NCBI RefSeq assembly: GCF_030866785.1
Contig: NZ_CP133018.1
Coordinates: forward strand, 3,906,001-3,970,000
DNA from: Agromyces protaetiae
Lineage (GTDB): Bacteria > Actinomycetota > Actinomycetes > Actinomycetales > Microbacteriaceae
DNA length: 64,000 nucleotides
Direction: 5' to 3'
Both the position numbers and the translations under genes were made by a program. The notes beneath the pieces were generated by a model. It was not told where the DNA came from and did not search any database. It saw only the letters and a list, made by a program, of their open reading frames with translations. This document shows positions 25,248 to 34,168 of the stretch, one piece after another. Positions within the stretch are counted from its first letter, which is position 1. Each line of letters begins with the position of its first letter.

Positions 25248-27136
25248 TGCAGTTCCACCACCACGGGTACGTGCCGACCGATCCCCGGCTGCAGACGGCG
25301 GCGGGTGCCGGGCTCGCCCGGCCGGACGAGATCCCCGACGAGGTCGACGTGCTCATCGTCGGCGCAGGGCCGGCGGGCATGCTCCTGGCCGCTCAGCTCG
25401 CGCAGTTCCCGACGATCGTCACGCGGATCGTCGAGCGGCGACCGGGCCGCCTGGAGATCGGTCAGGCCGACGGGATCCAGGCTCGCACCGTCGAGACGTT
25501 CCAGGCTTTCGGCTTCGCCGAGCGGATCGCCGAGGAGGCGTACCGGATCTCGGAGGTGAACTTCTGGGCGCCGGACCCGGCTCATCCGTCCCGGATCACG
25601 CGGACGGCGCGGACCGACGACGATCCGGCCGGCCTCAGCGAGTTCCCGCATCTCGTGGTGAACCAGGCGCGGGTGCTCGACTACCTGGCCGAGGCCGCGT
25701 CGAACGCCCCCGCGCGGGTCTCGGTCGACTACGGCGTCGAGTTCGTCGACCTCACGGTCGGCGCCGACGGCGCCCCGGTCGAGGTGGAGCTGCGGGAGCA
25801 CGATCCCGCCGGGGTGAGCCGAACGCGGAGGATCCGTGCGCGGTACGTCGTCGGCTGCGACGGCGCGCGCAGCCGGGTCCGCGAGTCGATCGGCCGCAGC
25901 TACACCGGCGGAGCCGCGATGCACGCATGGGGCGTCATGGACGTGCTCGCGGTCACGGACTTCCCCGACGTCCGGCTGAAGTGCGCGATCCAGTCCCAGG
26001 CGGGGAGCATCCTGCTCATCCCCCGCGAGGGCGGATTCCTCGTCCGCATGTACGTCGACCTCGGCGACGTGCCGGCTCACGACCGGGGCGCCGTGCGGTC
26101 GACGCCGCTCGCCGACATCGTCCGGCGGGCGCAGGCGATCCTGCACCCGTACACGCTCGACGTCCGGGATGTGGCCTGGTGGTCGGTGTACGAGGTCGGC
26201 CATCGCGTCGTCGACCGCTTCGACGACGCGACTGAGGGCGAAGTCCGCCTGCCGCGGGTCTTCATCTGCGGGGACGCGTGCCACACGCACAGCGCCAAGG
26301 CCGGCCAGGGGATGAACGTCTCGATGCAGGACGCGTTCAACCTCGGCTGGAAGCTCGGATCGGTGCTGGACGGCCGGGCTCCGGCGTCGCTGCTTCGGAC
26401 CTATTCCGAGGAGCGGCGCGAGGTCGCCGTCGATCTGATCGAGTTCGACAAGCAGTGGTCGAGCCTCATGGCGCAGGGGGCGGAAGACGCCGACGACCCG
26501 GATACGCTCGCGACCTTCTACACGTCGAACGCGGAGTTCGCGGCCGGCTTCATGACCAGGTATCGCCCGTCCATGATCACCGGCGACGACGCGCACCAGC
26601 ACCTCGCTGCCGGCTTTCCCATCGGCAAACGCTTCCGGTCGGCGCCCGTGATCCGGGTGGCGGACGCCACACCCCGGCAGCTCGGGCACCATGCCCGCGC
26701 CGACGGTCGCTGGCGCCTCTACGCGTTCGCCGACCGGGACGGCTCGGCCTTGCGGGAGTGGGCCGGATGGCTCCGCGACTCGGCCGACAGCCCGGTGCGG
26801 CGCACGATGCGACCGGATGCGGATCTCGACCGCGTGTTCGACGTGAAGGTCGTCTTCCAACAGCGCCACGACGACCTCGGACTGCTCGATGCACCCGCCG
26901 TCTTCCTGCCGCAGGTCGGCCCGTTCGGCCTCACCGACTACGAGAAGGTGTACGCGGCCGACGAGTCGGCTGACATCTTCGACCTGCGCACGATCGATCG
27001 GAGCGGGGTCGTCGTGGTCGTCCGTCCAGACCAGTACGTGGCGAACGTGCTGCCGTTCTCGGCGCGCGACGAGCTCTCCGCCTTCTTCGCCGCGTGCCTG
27101 GCGAGCGCGACCCGCCGATCCCCCGAAAGAGAGTAG
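25247..27136 (+). CDS. FAD-dependent aromatic hydroxylase (phenol 2-monooxygenase type)
   Basis: 629-residue flavin hydroxylase. VLIVGAGPAGMLLAAQLAQF binds FAD; VVGCDGARSRVRESIG is the DG motif and VFICGDACHTHSAKAGQGMN the GD motif. A C-terminal thioredoxin-like domain (~residues 450-625, with VFDVKVVFQQRH and the closing VVVVRPDQYVANVLPF) is the hallmark of phenol hydroxylase and 3-hydroxybenzoate 4-hydroxylase. It would add a hydroxyl next to an existing phenolic OH. Start ATG 25247 overlaps the dehydrogenase stop. Given the hpa operon 7 kb away, 4-hydroxyphenylacetate to homoprotocatechuate is an attractive but unproven reaction. Confidence 0.87.
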   Translation: MQFHHHGYVPTDPRLQTAAGAGLARPDEIPDEVDVLIVGAGPAGMLLAAQLAQFPTIVTRIVERRPGRLEIGQADGIQARTVETFQAFGFAERIAEEAYRISEVNFWAPDPAHPSRITRTARTDDDPAGLSEFPHLVVNQARVLDYLAEAASNAPARVSVDYGVEFVDLTVGADGAPVEVELREHDPAGVSRTRRIRARYVVGCDGARSRVRESIGRSYTGGAAMHAWGVMDVLAVTDFPDVRLKCAIQSQAGSILLIPREGGFLVRMYVDLGDVPAHDRGAVRSTPLADIVRRAQAILHPYTLDVRDVAWWSVYEVGHRVVDRFDDATEGEVRLPRVFICGDACHTHSAKAGQGMNVSMQDAFNLGWKLGSVLDGRAPASLLRTYSEERREVAVDLIEFDKQWSSLMAQGAEDADDPDTLATFYTSNAEFAAGFMTRYRPSMITGDDAHQHLAAGFPIGKRFRSAPVIRVADATPRQLGHHARADGRWRLYAFADRDGSALREWAGWLRDSADSPVRRTMRPDADLDRVFDVKVVFQQRHDDLGLLDAPAVFLPQVGPFGLTDYEKVYAADESADIFDLRTIDRSGVVVVVRPDQYVANVLPFSARDELSAFFAACLASATRRSPERE

Positions 27137-27139
27137 GAC

Positions 27140-29104
27140 ATGGACACTGCCGTCACCCCGCACCCGCTCGCACGCCTGTCGGCCGCCGAGATCGAATCCG
27201 CCCGCACCATCGCCGAGGCGGCCGGCCTCGTGACATCCCGCACGCGCTTCTCCTACGTGATGGTGCGCGAGCCCGACAAGGCCGACGTCCTAGCCGGCCG
27301 CACCGACCTGCCGCGCGAGGTGAGCATGCTGCTCACGGAGCTCGACTCGACCGTCCGCCTGCGCTCGGTGATCGTCGACCTCCGTGCCGGCGACGTCGTC
27401 GCAGTCCACGAGCTGGATCCGCGACTCGACGGTTTCGGGCCGACGCTCGACGAGGACTTCGCGCGCGGCGATGCGATCGTGAAGGCCGACGCCGAGTGGG
27501 TCGCCGCACTCGCCCGACGCGGCGTGACCGATCTCGACACCGTGCGTACCGTGCCGCTCTCGGCCGGCGTATACGGCTACGCCGACGAGGTCGGCCGCCG
27601 GGTCTACCGGGTGCTCGCGTTCCAGCAGATGCACCCCGCCGACCCGCCGTGGGCACACCCGATCGACGGCGTCGTCGCGCACATCGACATCGACGCCGGC
27701 CGGGTGCTGCGCGTCGTGGAGACCGCCGTCGAGCACGTGCCCGCCGAATCGGGCGACTACCTCGACGACGCGGTCCGCGGGCCGATCCGGACCGCGCCGC
27801 GGCCGATCGAGATCCGGCAGCCCGAAGGCGTGAGCTTCACGCTCGTCGACGACGTGCTCACCTGGCAGAACTGGAGCCTCCGCATCGGGTACAACGGTCG
27901 CGAAGGTCTCACGCTCCATCAGGTGCGGTATCGCGACGGCGACGAAGACCGCGACATCCTCTACCGCGCCTCGGTGAGCGAGATGGTGGTCAACTACGGC
28001 GACCCGTCGCCCACGCACGCCTGGCAGAACTACTTCGACGTCAGCGAATACCAGTTCGGACGGCTCGCCAACGCGCTCGAACTCGGCTGCGACTGCGTCG
28101 GCGAGATCACCTACCTGGATGCCGTCGTCGTCGACGACCACGGCGCACCGCGAGTGCTCCCGAACGCCATCTGCATCCACGAGGAAGACGCGGGCGTGCT
28201 CTGGAAGCATCGCGACGACTTCGCCGGGACGGCCGTGACGCGCCGCAACCGGCGGCTCGTCATCTCATTCTTCGTCACCGTCGGCAACTACGACTACGGC
28301 TTCTACTGGTACCTCACCCTCGACGGCGCGATCCGGCTCGAGAGCAAGGCGACCGGCATCGTGTTCCCCTCGGGCGACAGCGGCGAACGCGAGTTCACCA
28401 CACCGCTCGCTCCGGGGCTCGGCGCCCCGGTCCATCAGCACATGTTCTGCGCACGGCTCGATCTGACCATCGACGGCGTGCGCAATCAGGTCGACGAGCT
28501 CGACGTCCGGCGGGTCCCCACCGGGCCGGGCAACCCCTGGGGCAACGCGTTCACGCGCACGGTCACGCGCCTGCGCCGCGAGTCCGAGGGGGTCCGGGAT
28601 GCCGCGAACCAACTCGGCCGCACGTGGCGTGTGAGCAGCGCTGAACGCGCCAATCGCACCGGGGAGGCGACCGCCTACGTGCTCGCGCCAGAGGGGCAGC
28701 CCGCGCTGCTGAGTGCCGACGACTCCTCGACACGCCGTCGTGCGGGGTTCGCCGCCCACCACCTCTGGGTCACGCGTTACGAGCGCGACGAGCTCTGGGC
28801 TGCCGGGTACACCGTGAACCAGCACCCCGGCGGCAACGGGCTCCCCCGCTACGCCGCTGCCGACCGCGACATCGACGGGCAGGACATCGTGCTCTGGCAC
28901 AGCTTCGGCCTCACGCACTTCCCGCGTCTCGAGGACTGGCCGATCATGCCCGTCGACACCGCAGGCTTCGTGCTCAAGCCGCACGGGTTCTTCGACCGCA
29001 ACCCCACGCTCGACCTGCCTGAGGACCCGGCGGCGTGCCACCCGGAGCACGGCCACCACGCTGCAGCGGGTCATTCGCACGGCGGTCACGGGAACCACGA
29101 GTGA
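27140..29104 (+). CDS. Copper-containing primary amine oxidase
   Basis: 654-residue copper/topaquinone amine oxidase: R-CH2-NH2 + O2 + H2O to aldehyde, ammonia and peroxide. The TPQ precursor is Tyr 384 in VGNYDYGF (NY[D/E]Y motif). The catalytic base is Asp 300 in NYFDVSEYQFG. The conserved ALELGCDC block follows, with copper His 432 and His 434 in VHQHMF and the third copper His near the C-terminus. No signal peptide, as in Arthrobacter enzymes. The C-terminal ~20 residues are His-rich (EHGHHAAAGHSHGGHGNHE), possibly storing copper. It lies three bases after the hydroxylase. Phenethylamine/tyramine-type amines are likely substrates. Confidence 0.93.
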   Translation: MDTAVTPHPLARLSAAEIESARTIAEAAGLVTSRTRFSYVMVREPDKADVLAGRTDLPREVSMLLTELDSTVRLRSVIVDLRAGDVVAVHELDPRLDGFGPTLDEDFARGDAIVKADAEWVAALARRGVTDLDTVRTVPLSAGVYGYADEVGRRVYRVLAFQQMHPADPPWAHPIDGVVAHIDIDAGRVLRVVETAVEHVPAESGDYLDDAVRGPIRTAPRPIEIRQPEGVSFTLVDDVLTWQNWSLRIGYNGREGLTLHQVRYRDGDEDRDILYRASVSEMVVNYGDPSPTHAWQNYFDVSEYQFGRLANALELGCDCVGEITYLDAVVVDDHGAPRVLPNAICIHEEDAGVLWKHRDDFAGTAVTRRNRRLVISFFVTVGNYDYGFYWYLTLDGAIRLESKATGIVFPSGDSGEREFTTPLAPGLGAPVHQHMFCARLDLTIDGVRNQVDELDVRRVPTGPGNPWGNAFTRTVTRLRRESEGVRDAANQLGRTWRVSSAERANRTGEATAYVLAPEGQPALLSADDSSTRRRAGFAAHHLWVTRYERDELWAAGYTVNQHPGGNGLPRYAAADRDIDGQDIVLWHSFGLTHFPRLEDWPIMPVDTAGFVLKPHGFFDRNPTLDLPEDPAACHPEHGHHAAAGHSHGGHGNHE

Positions 29105-29105
29105 G

Positions 29106-29582
29106 GTGCTGCTGCCCACGATCGTGATGGCCGCGTGCGCGATCCCACTCGCGCTCGGGCCTGAGCGGAGATGCTCGCGCGCGTGGGGCGCGCTCGCCCT
29201 GCCCGTGGCCGCCATGGCGGCGGGGGCGGTCATCGCGACCCCCGGAGCGTATCTCTGTGGCGGAGTGCTCGCGCTCCTGTCGGCGCCGATCGCCGTCGCC
29301 GGGGCACCTCGTGGGGCCGGCCTCGCAGGGCTCCATCGTGCGATCGCGGCGCTCCTGACGGCATGGTGCCTGTTCTCGGGGGCCGCCGGTCACACCCCTG
29401 CGGCGAACGGGCCGGCCCACCACATGGTGACCCCGCTCGGGCCCCTGCTCGCCGGGCTGTACGGCCTGATCGCCGTCATCGCCGTCGCCCATCACTGGCG
29501 GCGCCGCGAGGGGCGCTTCGCCGCGTGCGGCGAGGTCGCCGGGATGTCGGCCGGCGTGGCGATCATGCTCCTGCCGGCCTAG
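29106..29582 (+). CDS. Small membrane protein of unknown function
   Basis: 158 residues with about four hydrophobic segments (for example LLPTIVMAACAIPLALG, LALPVAAMAAGAVIA, and a C-terminal VAGMSAGVAIMLLPA) and scattered His/Cys residues (AAGHTPAANGPAHHMV). I do not recognise the family. The GTG start lies one base after the amine oxidase stop, so it is probably translated by re-initiation and belongs to that unit. The His/Met-bearing loop and the copper enzyme next door make a copper-supply role conceivable, but this is speculation. Confidence 0.6.
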   Translation: MLLPTIVMAACAIPLALGPERRCSRAWGALALPVAAMAAGAVIATPGAYLCGGVLALLSAPIAVAGAPRGAGLAGLHRAIAALLTAWCLFSGAAGHTPAANGPAHHMVTPLGPLLAGLYGLIAVIAVAHHWRRREGRFAACGEVAGMSAGVAIMLLPA

Positions 29583-29608
29583 GCGCCGCACGACACCGCA
29601 GGCTCGGG

Positions 29609-30157
29609 TCACCGAGCGGCGTGCTCGGCCTGCCTGGCGCGATAGGCGCGTGTGCGCGCCCGGTTCTGGCAGATCAGGGAGCAGTAGCGGCGTCGGCCGC
29701 CCGGCGACGCGTCGACGTAGACGTCGGCGCAGGCCGCACCCGTGCAGGTGCCGAGCCGACGAGCGTCGGGGTCGTCCTCGAGCTGCATGACGACCGCGAG
29801 GAGCGCGGACGAGAGCAGCTCCCGACCAGGGCGCGCCGTGCGCCAGACTCGGCTGACATCCCACTCGGCCGCCTCGAGCTGCGAGACGAGACCCGCGACG
29901 TTCATGAGGGTGTTCACGCGTTCTGCGCACGCGAAGCCCGAGGGCGCCTCGAACACGGGATGCAGGAGGTCCGCGACCTCGGTCAGTTCGGCGTCACTGT
30001 GCCGAGCGGCGGAGCGCAAGCCACCATCGGGCGCATCCAGCACTGACGGGTACGGGTCGCCGGACTCGCCGCAGGCGGCGCGCGGCGCCGACCCCCACTC
30101 GTTCACGATGAAGACCACGTCCGAGATCGGCAGCGGTTCGATGACCTGGTCCGGCAT
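29609..30157 (-). CDS. CGNR zinc-finger domain regulator
   Basis: 182-residue protein. The N-terminal two thirds is an ABATE-like ligand domain (VVFIVNEWGS; LVSQLEAAEWDVSRVWR). The C-terminus holds the zinc finger C-TGAAC-ADVYVDASPGGRRRYC-SLIC, followed by QNRAR where the family normally has GNR. These are putative stress or ligand-responsive transcription regulators. ATG 30157 is preceded by GGAGGGAG; the upstream in-frame extension lacks such a site. It converges with the membrane protein gene, 26 bases away, and diverges from a lipoprotein gene. Confidence 0.8.
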   Translation of the reverse strand: MPDQVIEPLPISDVVFIVNEWGSAPRAACGESGDPYPSVLDAPDGGLRSAARHSDAELTEVADLLHPVFEAPSGFACAERVNTLMNVAGLVSQLEAAEWDVSRVWRTARPGRELLSSALLAVVMQLEDDPDARRLGTCTGAACADVYVDASPGGRRRYCSLICQNRARTRAYRARQAEHAAR

Positions 30158-30356
30158 CTCTCTCCCTCCGGCGTCTCGTCCCCATGATACGGGCTCCCTG
30201 CGCCGAGCCGCCCCGGCTGGTGTCACGCGCTGAATCGCGGTGGCACGTTCGAGATCTCTCATCGAATCGCCGAGGCTCACAGGAAGGCTAGCGCTTGACA
30301 CGCAATGCAGGCGGATAATTCGTGACAATCGACTCTCGTGCGAATACGCTTCCGCC

Positions 30357-31223
30357 ATGACTCCCCCGTCTCGCGCGGCCCTCCTCGCGCTGGTTGCCGC
30401 CCTCGCCACGATGCTGTCCGCCTGCGCTCCGGCCGCGGACTCCGGTCACGGCGCCACGGGCGACACGTGGCCTGACCAGCTCACGGTCGAGATCATGCAG
30501 TACCGATCGGACGTCGCGACTCGAGAGGCGCACGTGCTGGTCACCAACGGCTCGGACGAGGCGATCACGATCGACACGCTCGTCGTCCAGGACCCGCGAT
30601 TCCAGCACGACGCGCAGCGCGCCGTCGAGCGCGCCAGCACGATCCCGGCCGGCGTCACCACGGGCGTGCGCGTCGCGTTGCCGCCGATGGCCTGCCCGGC
30701 CGACGCTCCGGGCGCAACCCAGGTCGTCATCAGCTACACCGAGAACGACACGCCGCGCGAAGCCACGGCCCCGCTGCCCGATCCGCTCGACTTCCTCACC
30801 CCGCTGCACGAGCGCGAGTGCCGGGCCGCCGAGCTGGCGCACGCCGCCGACGTGACATTCGAACGCTTCGAGCCGGGTTCCCCGGGCGTGCTCACGCTCT
30901 CGATCCATCCGACCGGCGACGGCGAGGCGGAGGTGACCGCGCTCCAGCCGACCAACCTGATCCGATTCGCGGGCCAGAGTGGGCCGCTCCCGCTCGACGT
31001 GCAGATCACCGAAGGCGCCACCGACATCACCACGATCGACGTGCCGATCGAACCCACCAGGTGCGACCCGCACGCCGTCCAAGAGGACAAGCGCGGCACG
31101 ATCTTCACCCTCGAGGTGAACCTGCATGGTCAACCGGGCTCGATCGAGCTCCCGGCCTCCGACGAACTGAAAGGACGCATCCTCACGTGGGTCCCCGAGT
31201 GGTGCGTCGCCAACGCGGGCTGA
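30357..31223 (+). CDS. Putative lipoprotein of unknown function
   Basis: 288-residue secreted lipoprotein: a short signal peptide ending MLSACAPAADS puts the lipidated Cys near residue 23. The mature part has beta-rich segments such as HVLVTNGSDEAITIDTLVVQ and a repeated Pro/Asp-rich pattern. It looks like an immunoglobulin-like or accessory surface domain, but I do not recognise it. The ATG at 30357 has no clear ribosome-binding site. A TTGACA at 30295-30300 upstream lacks a well-spaced -10. No link to neighbours is evident. Confidence 0.68.
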   Translation: MTPPSRAALLALVAALATMLSACAPAADSGHGATGDTWPDQLTVEIMQYRSDVATREAHVLVTNGSDEAITIDTLVVQDPRFQHDAQRAVERASTIPAGVTTGVRVALPPMACPADAPGATQVVISYTENDTPREATAPLPDPLDFLTPLHERECRAAELAHAADVTFERFEPGSPGVLTLSIHPTGDGEAEVTALQPTNLIRFAGQSGPLPLDVQITEGATDITTIDVPIEPTRCDPHAVQEDKRGTIFTLEVNLHGQPGSIELPASDELKGRILTWVPEWCVANAG

Positions 31224-31230
31224 ACGCCGC

Positions 31231-31261
31231 TTGACCTCGACCTACGTCGAGGTTCAACACT
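31231..31261 (+). promoter_or_regulatory. SoxR/MerR-type promoter with SoxR-box-like operator
   Basis: ACCTCGAC and GTCGAGGT form a perfect 8+4+8 inverted repeat at 31234-31253. It begins inside a -35-like TTGACC (31231-31236), and exactly 19 bases separate that from AACACT (31256-31261). Elongated 19-base spacing with the operator in the spacer is the signature of MerR-family promoters, and the CCTCnAn7TnGAGG layout matches the E. coli SoxR box except that CA/TG is CG. Transcription would begin at about 31268-31269, the GTG of the MFS gene. A soxR gene lies at 44681. Confidence 0.65.
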
Positions 31262-31268
31262 CGACTAC

Positions 31269-32804
31269 GTGGACACTCAACCGCGACCCCCCGTTCCGAC
31301 CGTCGCCCCGAAGACCCGCCGCACCGGCTGGTGGGGAGTGGCGGCGCTCGCGCTTCCCGCGCTCCTCGCCTCACTCGAACTGACGGTGACGAATCTCGCG
31401 CTCCCGTCGATCGCGATCGCCCTCCAGGCGACGAGCCTGCAGCTGCTCTGGATCGCGGACGTGTACGCGCTCCTGCTCGCGGGCTCGCTCGTGCTGATGG
31501 GCGCGCTCGGCGATCGGTTCGGCTCGCGGCGGATCCTGCTCCTCGGCGCAGCGGGCTACGGGGTCGCCAGCTGTCTCGCCGCCTTCGCGCCCACGGCCGA
31601 CACACTGATCGTCGCGCGCGGCCTCATGGGCATCGCCGGAGCCACCCTCATGCCGTCGACCCTCGCCCTTGCCAGCTCGCTCTTCCCCGACGCGCGCCGG
31701 CGTGCGACCGCGGTGGCCATGATCATCGCGAGCGTCTCGGCGGGCACGGCGCTCGGCCCGCTCGTCGGGGGCGTCCTCCTCGAACAGTTCTGGTGGGGCT
31801 CGGCGTTCCTGATCGGCGCCCCCATCATGCTGCTCGTCCTGGTGCTCGTGCCGATGTTCGTCCCCGAGCGGCCCCGCGTCCCCGGCGCACGCCTCGACGT
31901 GCTGAGCGCAGCCCTGATCTGCGCGTGCCTGCTGCTCTGCGTGGCCGCGCTCAAGCGCCTCGCGACCGGTGAGCTCACGGTCTTCCCGCTGCTCGCGATC
32001 CTCCTGGCGGTCGGCCTCGGCGTCTGGTTCGTCCGCCGCCAGTTGCGCAGCCCCTTCCCGCTCCTCGACGTCCGGCTGTTCGCGGGGCGGCGCTTCACCA
32101 CGACGGTGCTCACGCTGACCCTGGGCATCTTCGTGCTCTGGGGCTCGAACTATGCGCTCGCGCAGCTGCTCCAGCTCGTACTGGGCCTGAGCCCGATCGT
32201 CGCGGGGATCTGGACCGCCGCTCCGGCGGTCGCCGTGATCGCCGGCTCGACGCTCGCGCCGCGCTGGGCTGCACGGTTCACGCCCGAGCGGGTCACGATC
32301 GCGAGCCTCGTCCTGGCCGGGATCGGCTACACGCTGCTCGGCGTCGTCAGCGGTTCGGGGGACCCGCTGCTGATCATCGCCGCCGCCGTGCTCATCTCCG
32401 CCGGACTCGGCCCCATCATGGTGCTCACCACCGCGGCGATCATCGAGTCCGGCGGACCGGAACGCGCCGGAGCTGCGGCGGCGATCTCCTCCACAGCGCC
32501 GCAGGTTGGCGGCGCGGTCGGGCTCGCGGTGCTCGGCAGCATCGGCCTCGGCGTGTACCGGTCGACCCTCGAAGCCGCCGACCTCCCGCGGCGCGCCGCG
32601 GAGCTCCGCGACCGCGCCATGGACGGGCTCGCGGCGATCGCACCGCCCCAGGGCGGCGACTCGCCGGTCGACCCGCTGCTCGGCGCGGTGCGCACCGTCG
32701 CCGTGGAGGCGCAGATCGCGGGCCTGCAGGCCGTCGCGTTCACGTGCGCCGGCGTTCTGCTCGCGTGCGTGATCGCGAACATCCTCGCGTTCCGGAAACC
32801 GTGA
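31269..32804 (+). CDS. MFS multidrug exporter, DHA2 (QacA/SmvA-like) family
   Basis: 511-residue drug:proton antiporter with about 14 membrane segments. LELTVTNLALPSIA on helix 1 is the DHA2 motif, GALGDRFGSRRILLLG is motif A, and GTALGPLVGGVLLE is motif C. Such pumps expel cationic dyes, quaternary ammonium compounds or redox-active drugs. The GTG at 31269 has no ribosome-binding site, and the predicted transcription start falls on it, so the message is probably leaderless. The SoxR-box-like operator suggests induction by redox-cycling compounds. Confidence 0.87.
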   Translation: MDTQPRPPVPTVAPKTRRTGWWGVAALALPALLASLELTVTNLALPSIAIALQATSLQLLWIADVYALLLAGSLVLMGALGDRFGSRRILLLGAAGYGVASCLAAFAPTADTLIVARGLMGIAGATLMPSTLALASSLFPDARRRATAVAMIIASVSAGTALGPLVGGVLLEQFWWGSAFLIGAPIMLLVLVLVPMFVPERPRVPGARLDVLSAALICACLLLCVAALKRLATGELTVFPLLAILLAVGLGVWFVRRQLRSPFPLLDVRLFAGRRFTTTVLTLTLGIFVLWGSNYALAQLLQLVLGLSPIVAGIWTAAPAVAVIAGSTLAPRWAARFTPERVTIASLVLAGIGYTLLGVVSGSGDPLLIIAAAVLISAGLGPIMVLTTAAIIESGGPERAGAAAAISSTAPQVGGAVGLAVLGSIGLGVYRSTLEAADLPRRAAELRDRAMDGLAAIAPPQGGDSPVDPLLGAVRTVAVEAQIAGLQAVAFTCAGVLLACVIANILAFRKP

Positions 32805-32848
32805 CGGCGCACGGTGACGGCGAACGACGACGGCGCACGGTGACGGCG
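32803..32848. repeat. Short tandem repeat after the MFS gene
   Basis: GACGGCGCACGGTGACGGCG occurs twice with no mismatch, at 32803-32822 and 32829-32848 (period 26), starting at the MFS stop codon. It contains shorter GTGACGGCG repeats. It has no protein-coding role in any plausible frame. Function unknown; it may be slippage-generated. Confidence 0.7.
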
Positions 32849-32917
32849 CGCGATCCGCGGCACGCGCGGTCCATTTTCCGCCAGCGCACGACCCGGTCCT
32901 CCGTCCAGAGTGAAGGC

Positions 32918-34168
32918 GTGCCGAACTCGACGTCCACCCGACTCCCCGGCAGCTTCGTGCGCGTGGGCTGGTCCAGCGTCCTCGTGCAGAGCTCCGAGCA
33001 GATCGCACTCGCCGCGGCTCCGCTCGCCGCGGTGCTCATCCTCGCCGCGAGCCCCTCCGAGACCGCCCTGCTCCAGCTGGCGCAGACGGCACCCTTCCTG
33101 CTGTGCGCGATCCCGATCGGCGTGCTCGTGGACCGGGTCTCGCGCAAGGCGGTGCTGATCGGGAGCGAGGCGCTCCGAGCGGTCACGCTCGCGGTCCTCG
33201 TCCTGCTGATCACGGCGGAGACGCTGGACTACACGTGGCTGCTGGTCCTCGGGCTCGTGGGCGCCATCGGCACCGTCGGCTTCAGCGTCTCCGCCCCCGC
33301 GGTCGTGCCGCTGCTCGTCAGCCGGGACCGCCTGACCGACGCGAACCGCTGGCTCGAGCTCGGGCGGAGCGCCGCCTTCATCGGCGGGCCCGCGGCGGCC
33401 GGCGCGCTCGTGAGCCTGAGCGGCGCACCGGCCGCGTTCGCGGTCGGAACGGTGATCTGCGTGATCGCCCTCACCCTGCTCGTCCGGCTCGACGTCCCAC
33501 CCGTTCCTTCGGCACCACGACGCCACATCCTCCGGGACCTGCGCGAGAGCGCGGCGTTCGCCGCGCGGAGCGACGTGCTCCGGCCCATCATCGTGACGGC
33601 GATCGTCTTCAACACGGGCTGGTTCGTGATCCAAGCCGTCTTCGTCGTGTACGCGATCGAGCACCTCTCGATGGACGCGGCGACCGTCGGCCTGACGCTC
33701 GGCGGCTACGGCGTGGGCATGGTCACCGGGGCGCTGATCGCCCGGAGGGTCGCAACCTGGCTCAGCATCGGCCGGATGACGCTCCTCGGCCCGATCGGCG
33801 GCTTCGCGGCAGCGCTGGCCCTCGCAGCGACCCTCGTCGCGCCGTCACCGTTGCTCGCGGGCGCCGCGTTCTTCCTGTTCGGGGTCGGCCCGGTGATCTG
33901 GGCGATCACCACCACGTCGCTCCGCCAGGCCATCACGCCGTTCGAGATGCTCGGCCAGGTGTCCTCGCTCCTCGTCATGGCGACCTATGGCGCTCGCCCG
34001 ATCGGGGCGGGCCTCGCCGCGCTCGTCGCGGCGCGGTGGGGCGTGGCCGCGTGCCTCGTGATCGCCACGGTGATCTTCGCGGCGCAACTGGTGTACGTCT
34101 CCTGCTCGGCGCTTCCCCGTCTGACGGAGCTGCCCCCGGCGCCCGTGAGCGGGCACACCCAGGCCTAG
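32918..34168 (+). CDS. MFS transporter (MFS_3/EntS-like)
   Basis: 416-residue carrier with about 12 membrane segments. VLVQSSEQIALAAAPLAAVL is helix 1 and PIGVLVDRVSRKAVLIGSE is motif A between helices 2 and 3. VVPLLVSRDRLTDANRWLEL and TSLRQAITPFEMLGQVSSL are typical of the enterobactin-exporter-like MFS_3 group. I chose GTG 32918, with a weak GAAGG upstream; an earlier in-frame ATG at 32744 lies within the previous gene. The stop shares CTAG with that of hpaD on the other strand. Probable efflux protein, substrate unknown. Confidence 0.83.
   Translation: MPNSTSTRLPGSFVRVGWSSVLVQSSEQIALAAAPLAAVLILAASPSETALLQLAQTAPFLLCAIPIGVLVDRVSRKAVLIGSEALRAVTLAVLVLLITAETLDYTWLLVLGLVGAIGTVGFSVSAPAVVPLLVSRDRLTDANRWLELGRSAAFIGGPAAAGALVSLSGAPAAFAVGTVICVIALTLLVRLDVPPVPSAPRRHILRDLRESAAFAARSDVLRPIIVTAIVFNTGWFVIQAVFVVYAIEHLSMDAATVGLTLGGYGVGMVTGALIARRVATWLSIGRMTLLGPIGGFAAALALAATLVAPSPLLAGAAFFLFGVGPVIWAITTTSLRQAITPFEMLGQVSSLLVMATYGARPIGAGLAALVAARWGVAACLVIATVIFAAQLVYVSCSALPRLTELPPAPVSGHTQA

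Noticed and set aside
30295..30320. TTGACA with ATAAT-like sequence as promoter of the lipoprotein gene
   Set aside because: Spacing of 13-15 bases is too short for a normal -35/-10 pair, so I did not list it as a promoter.
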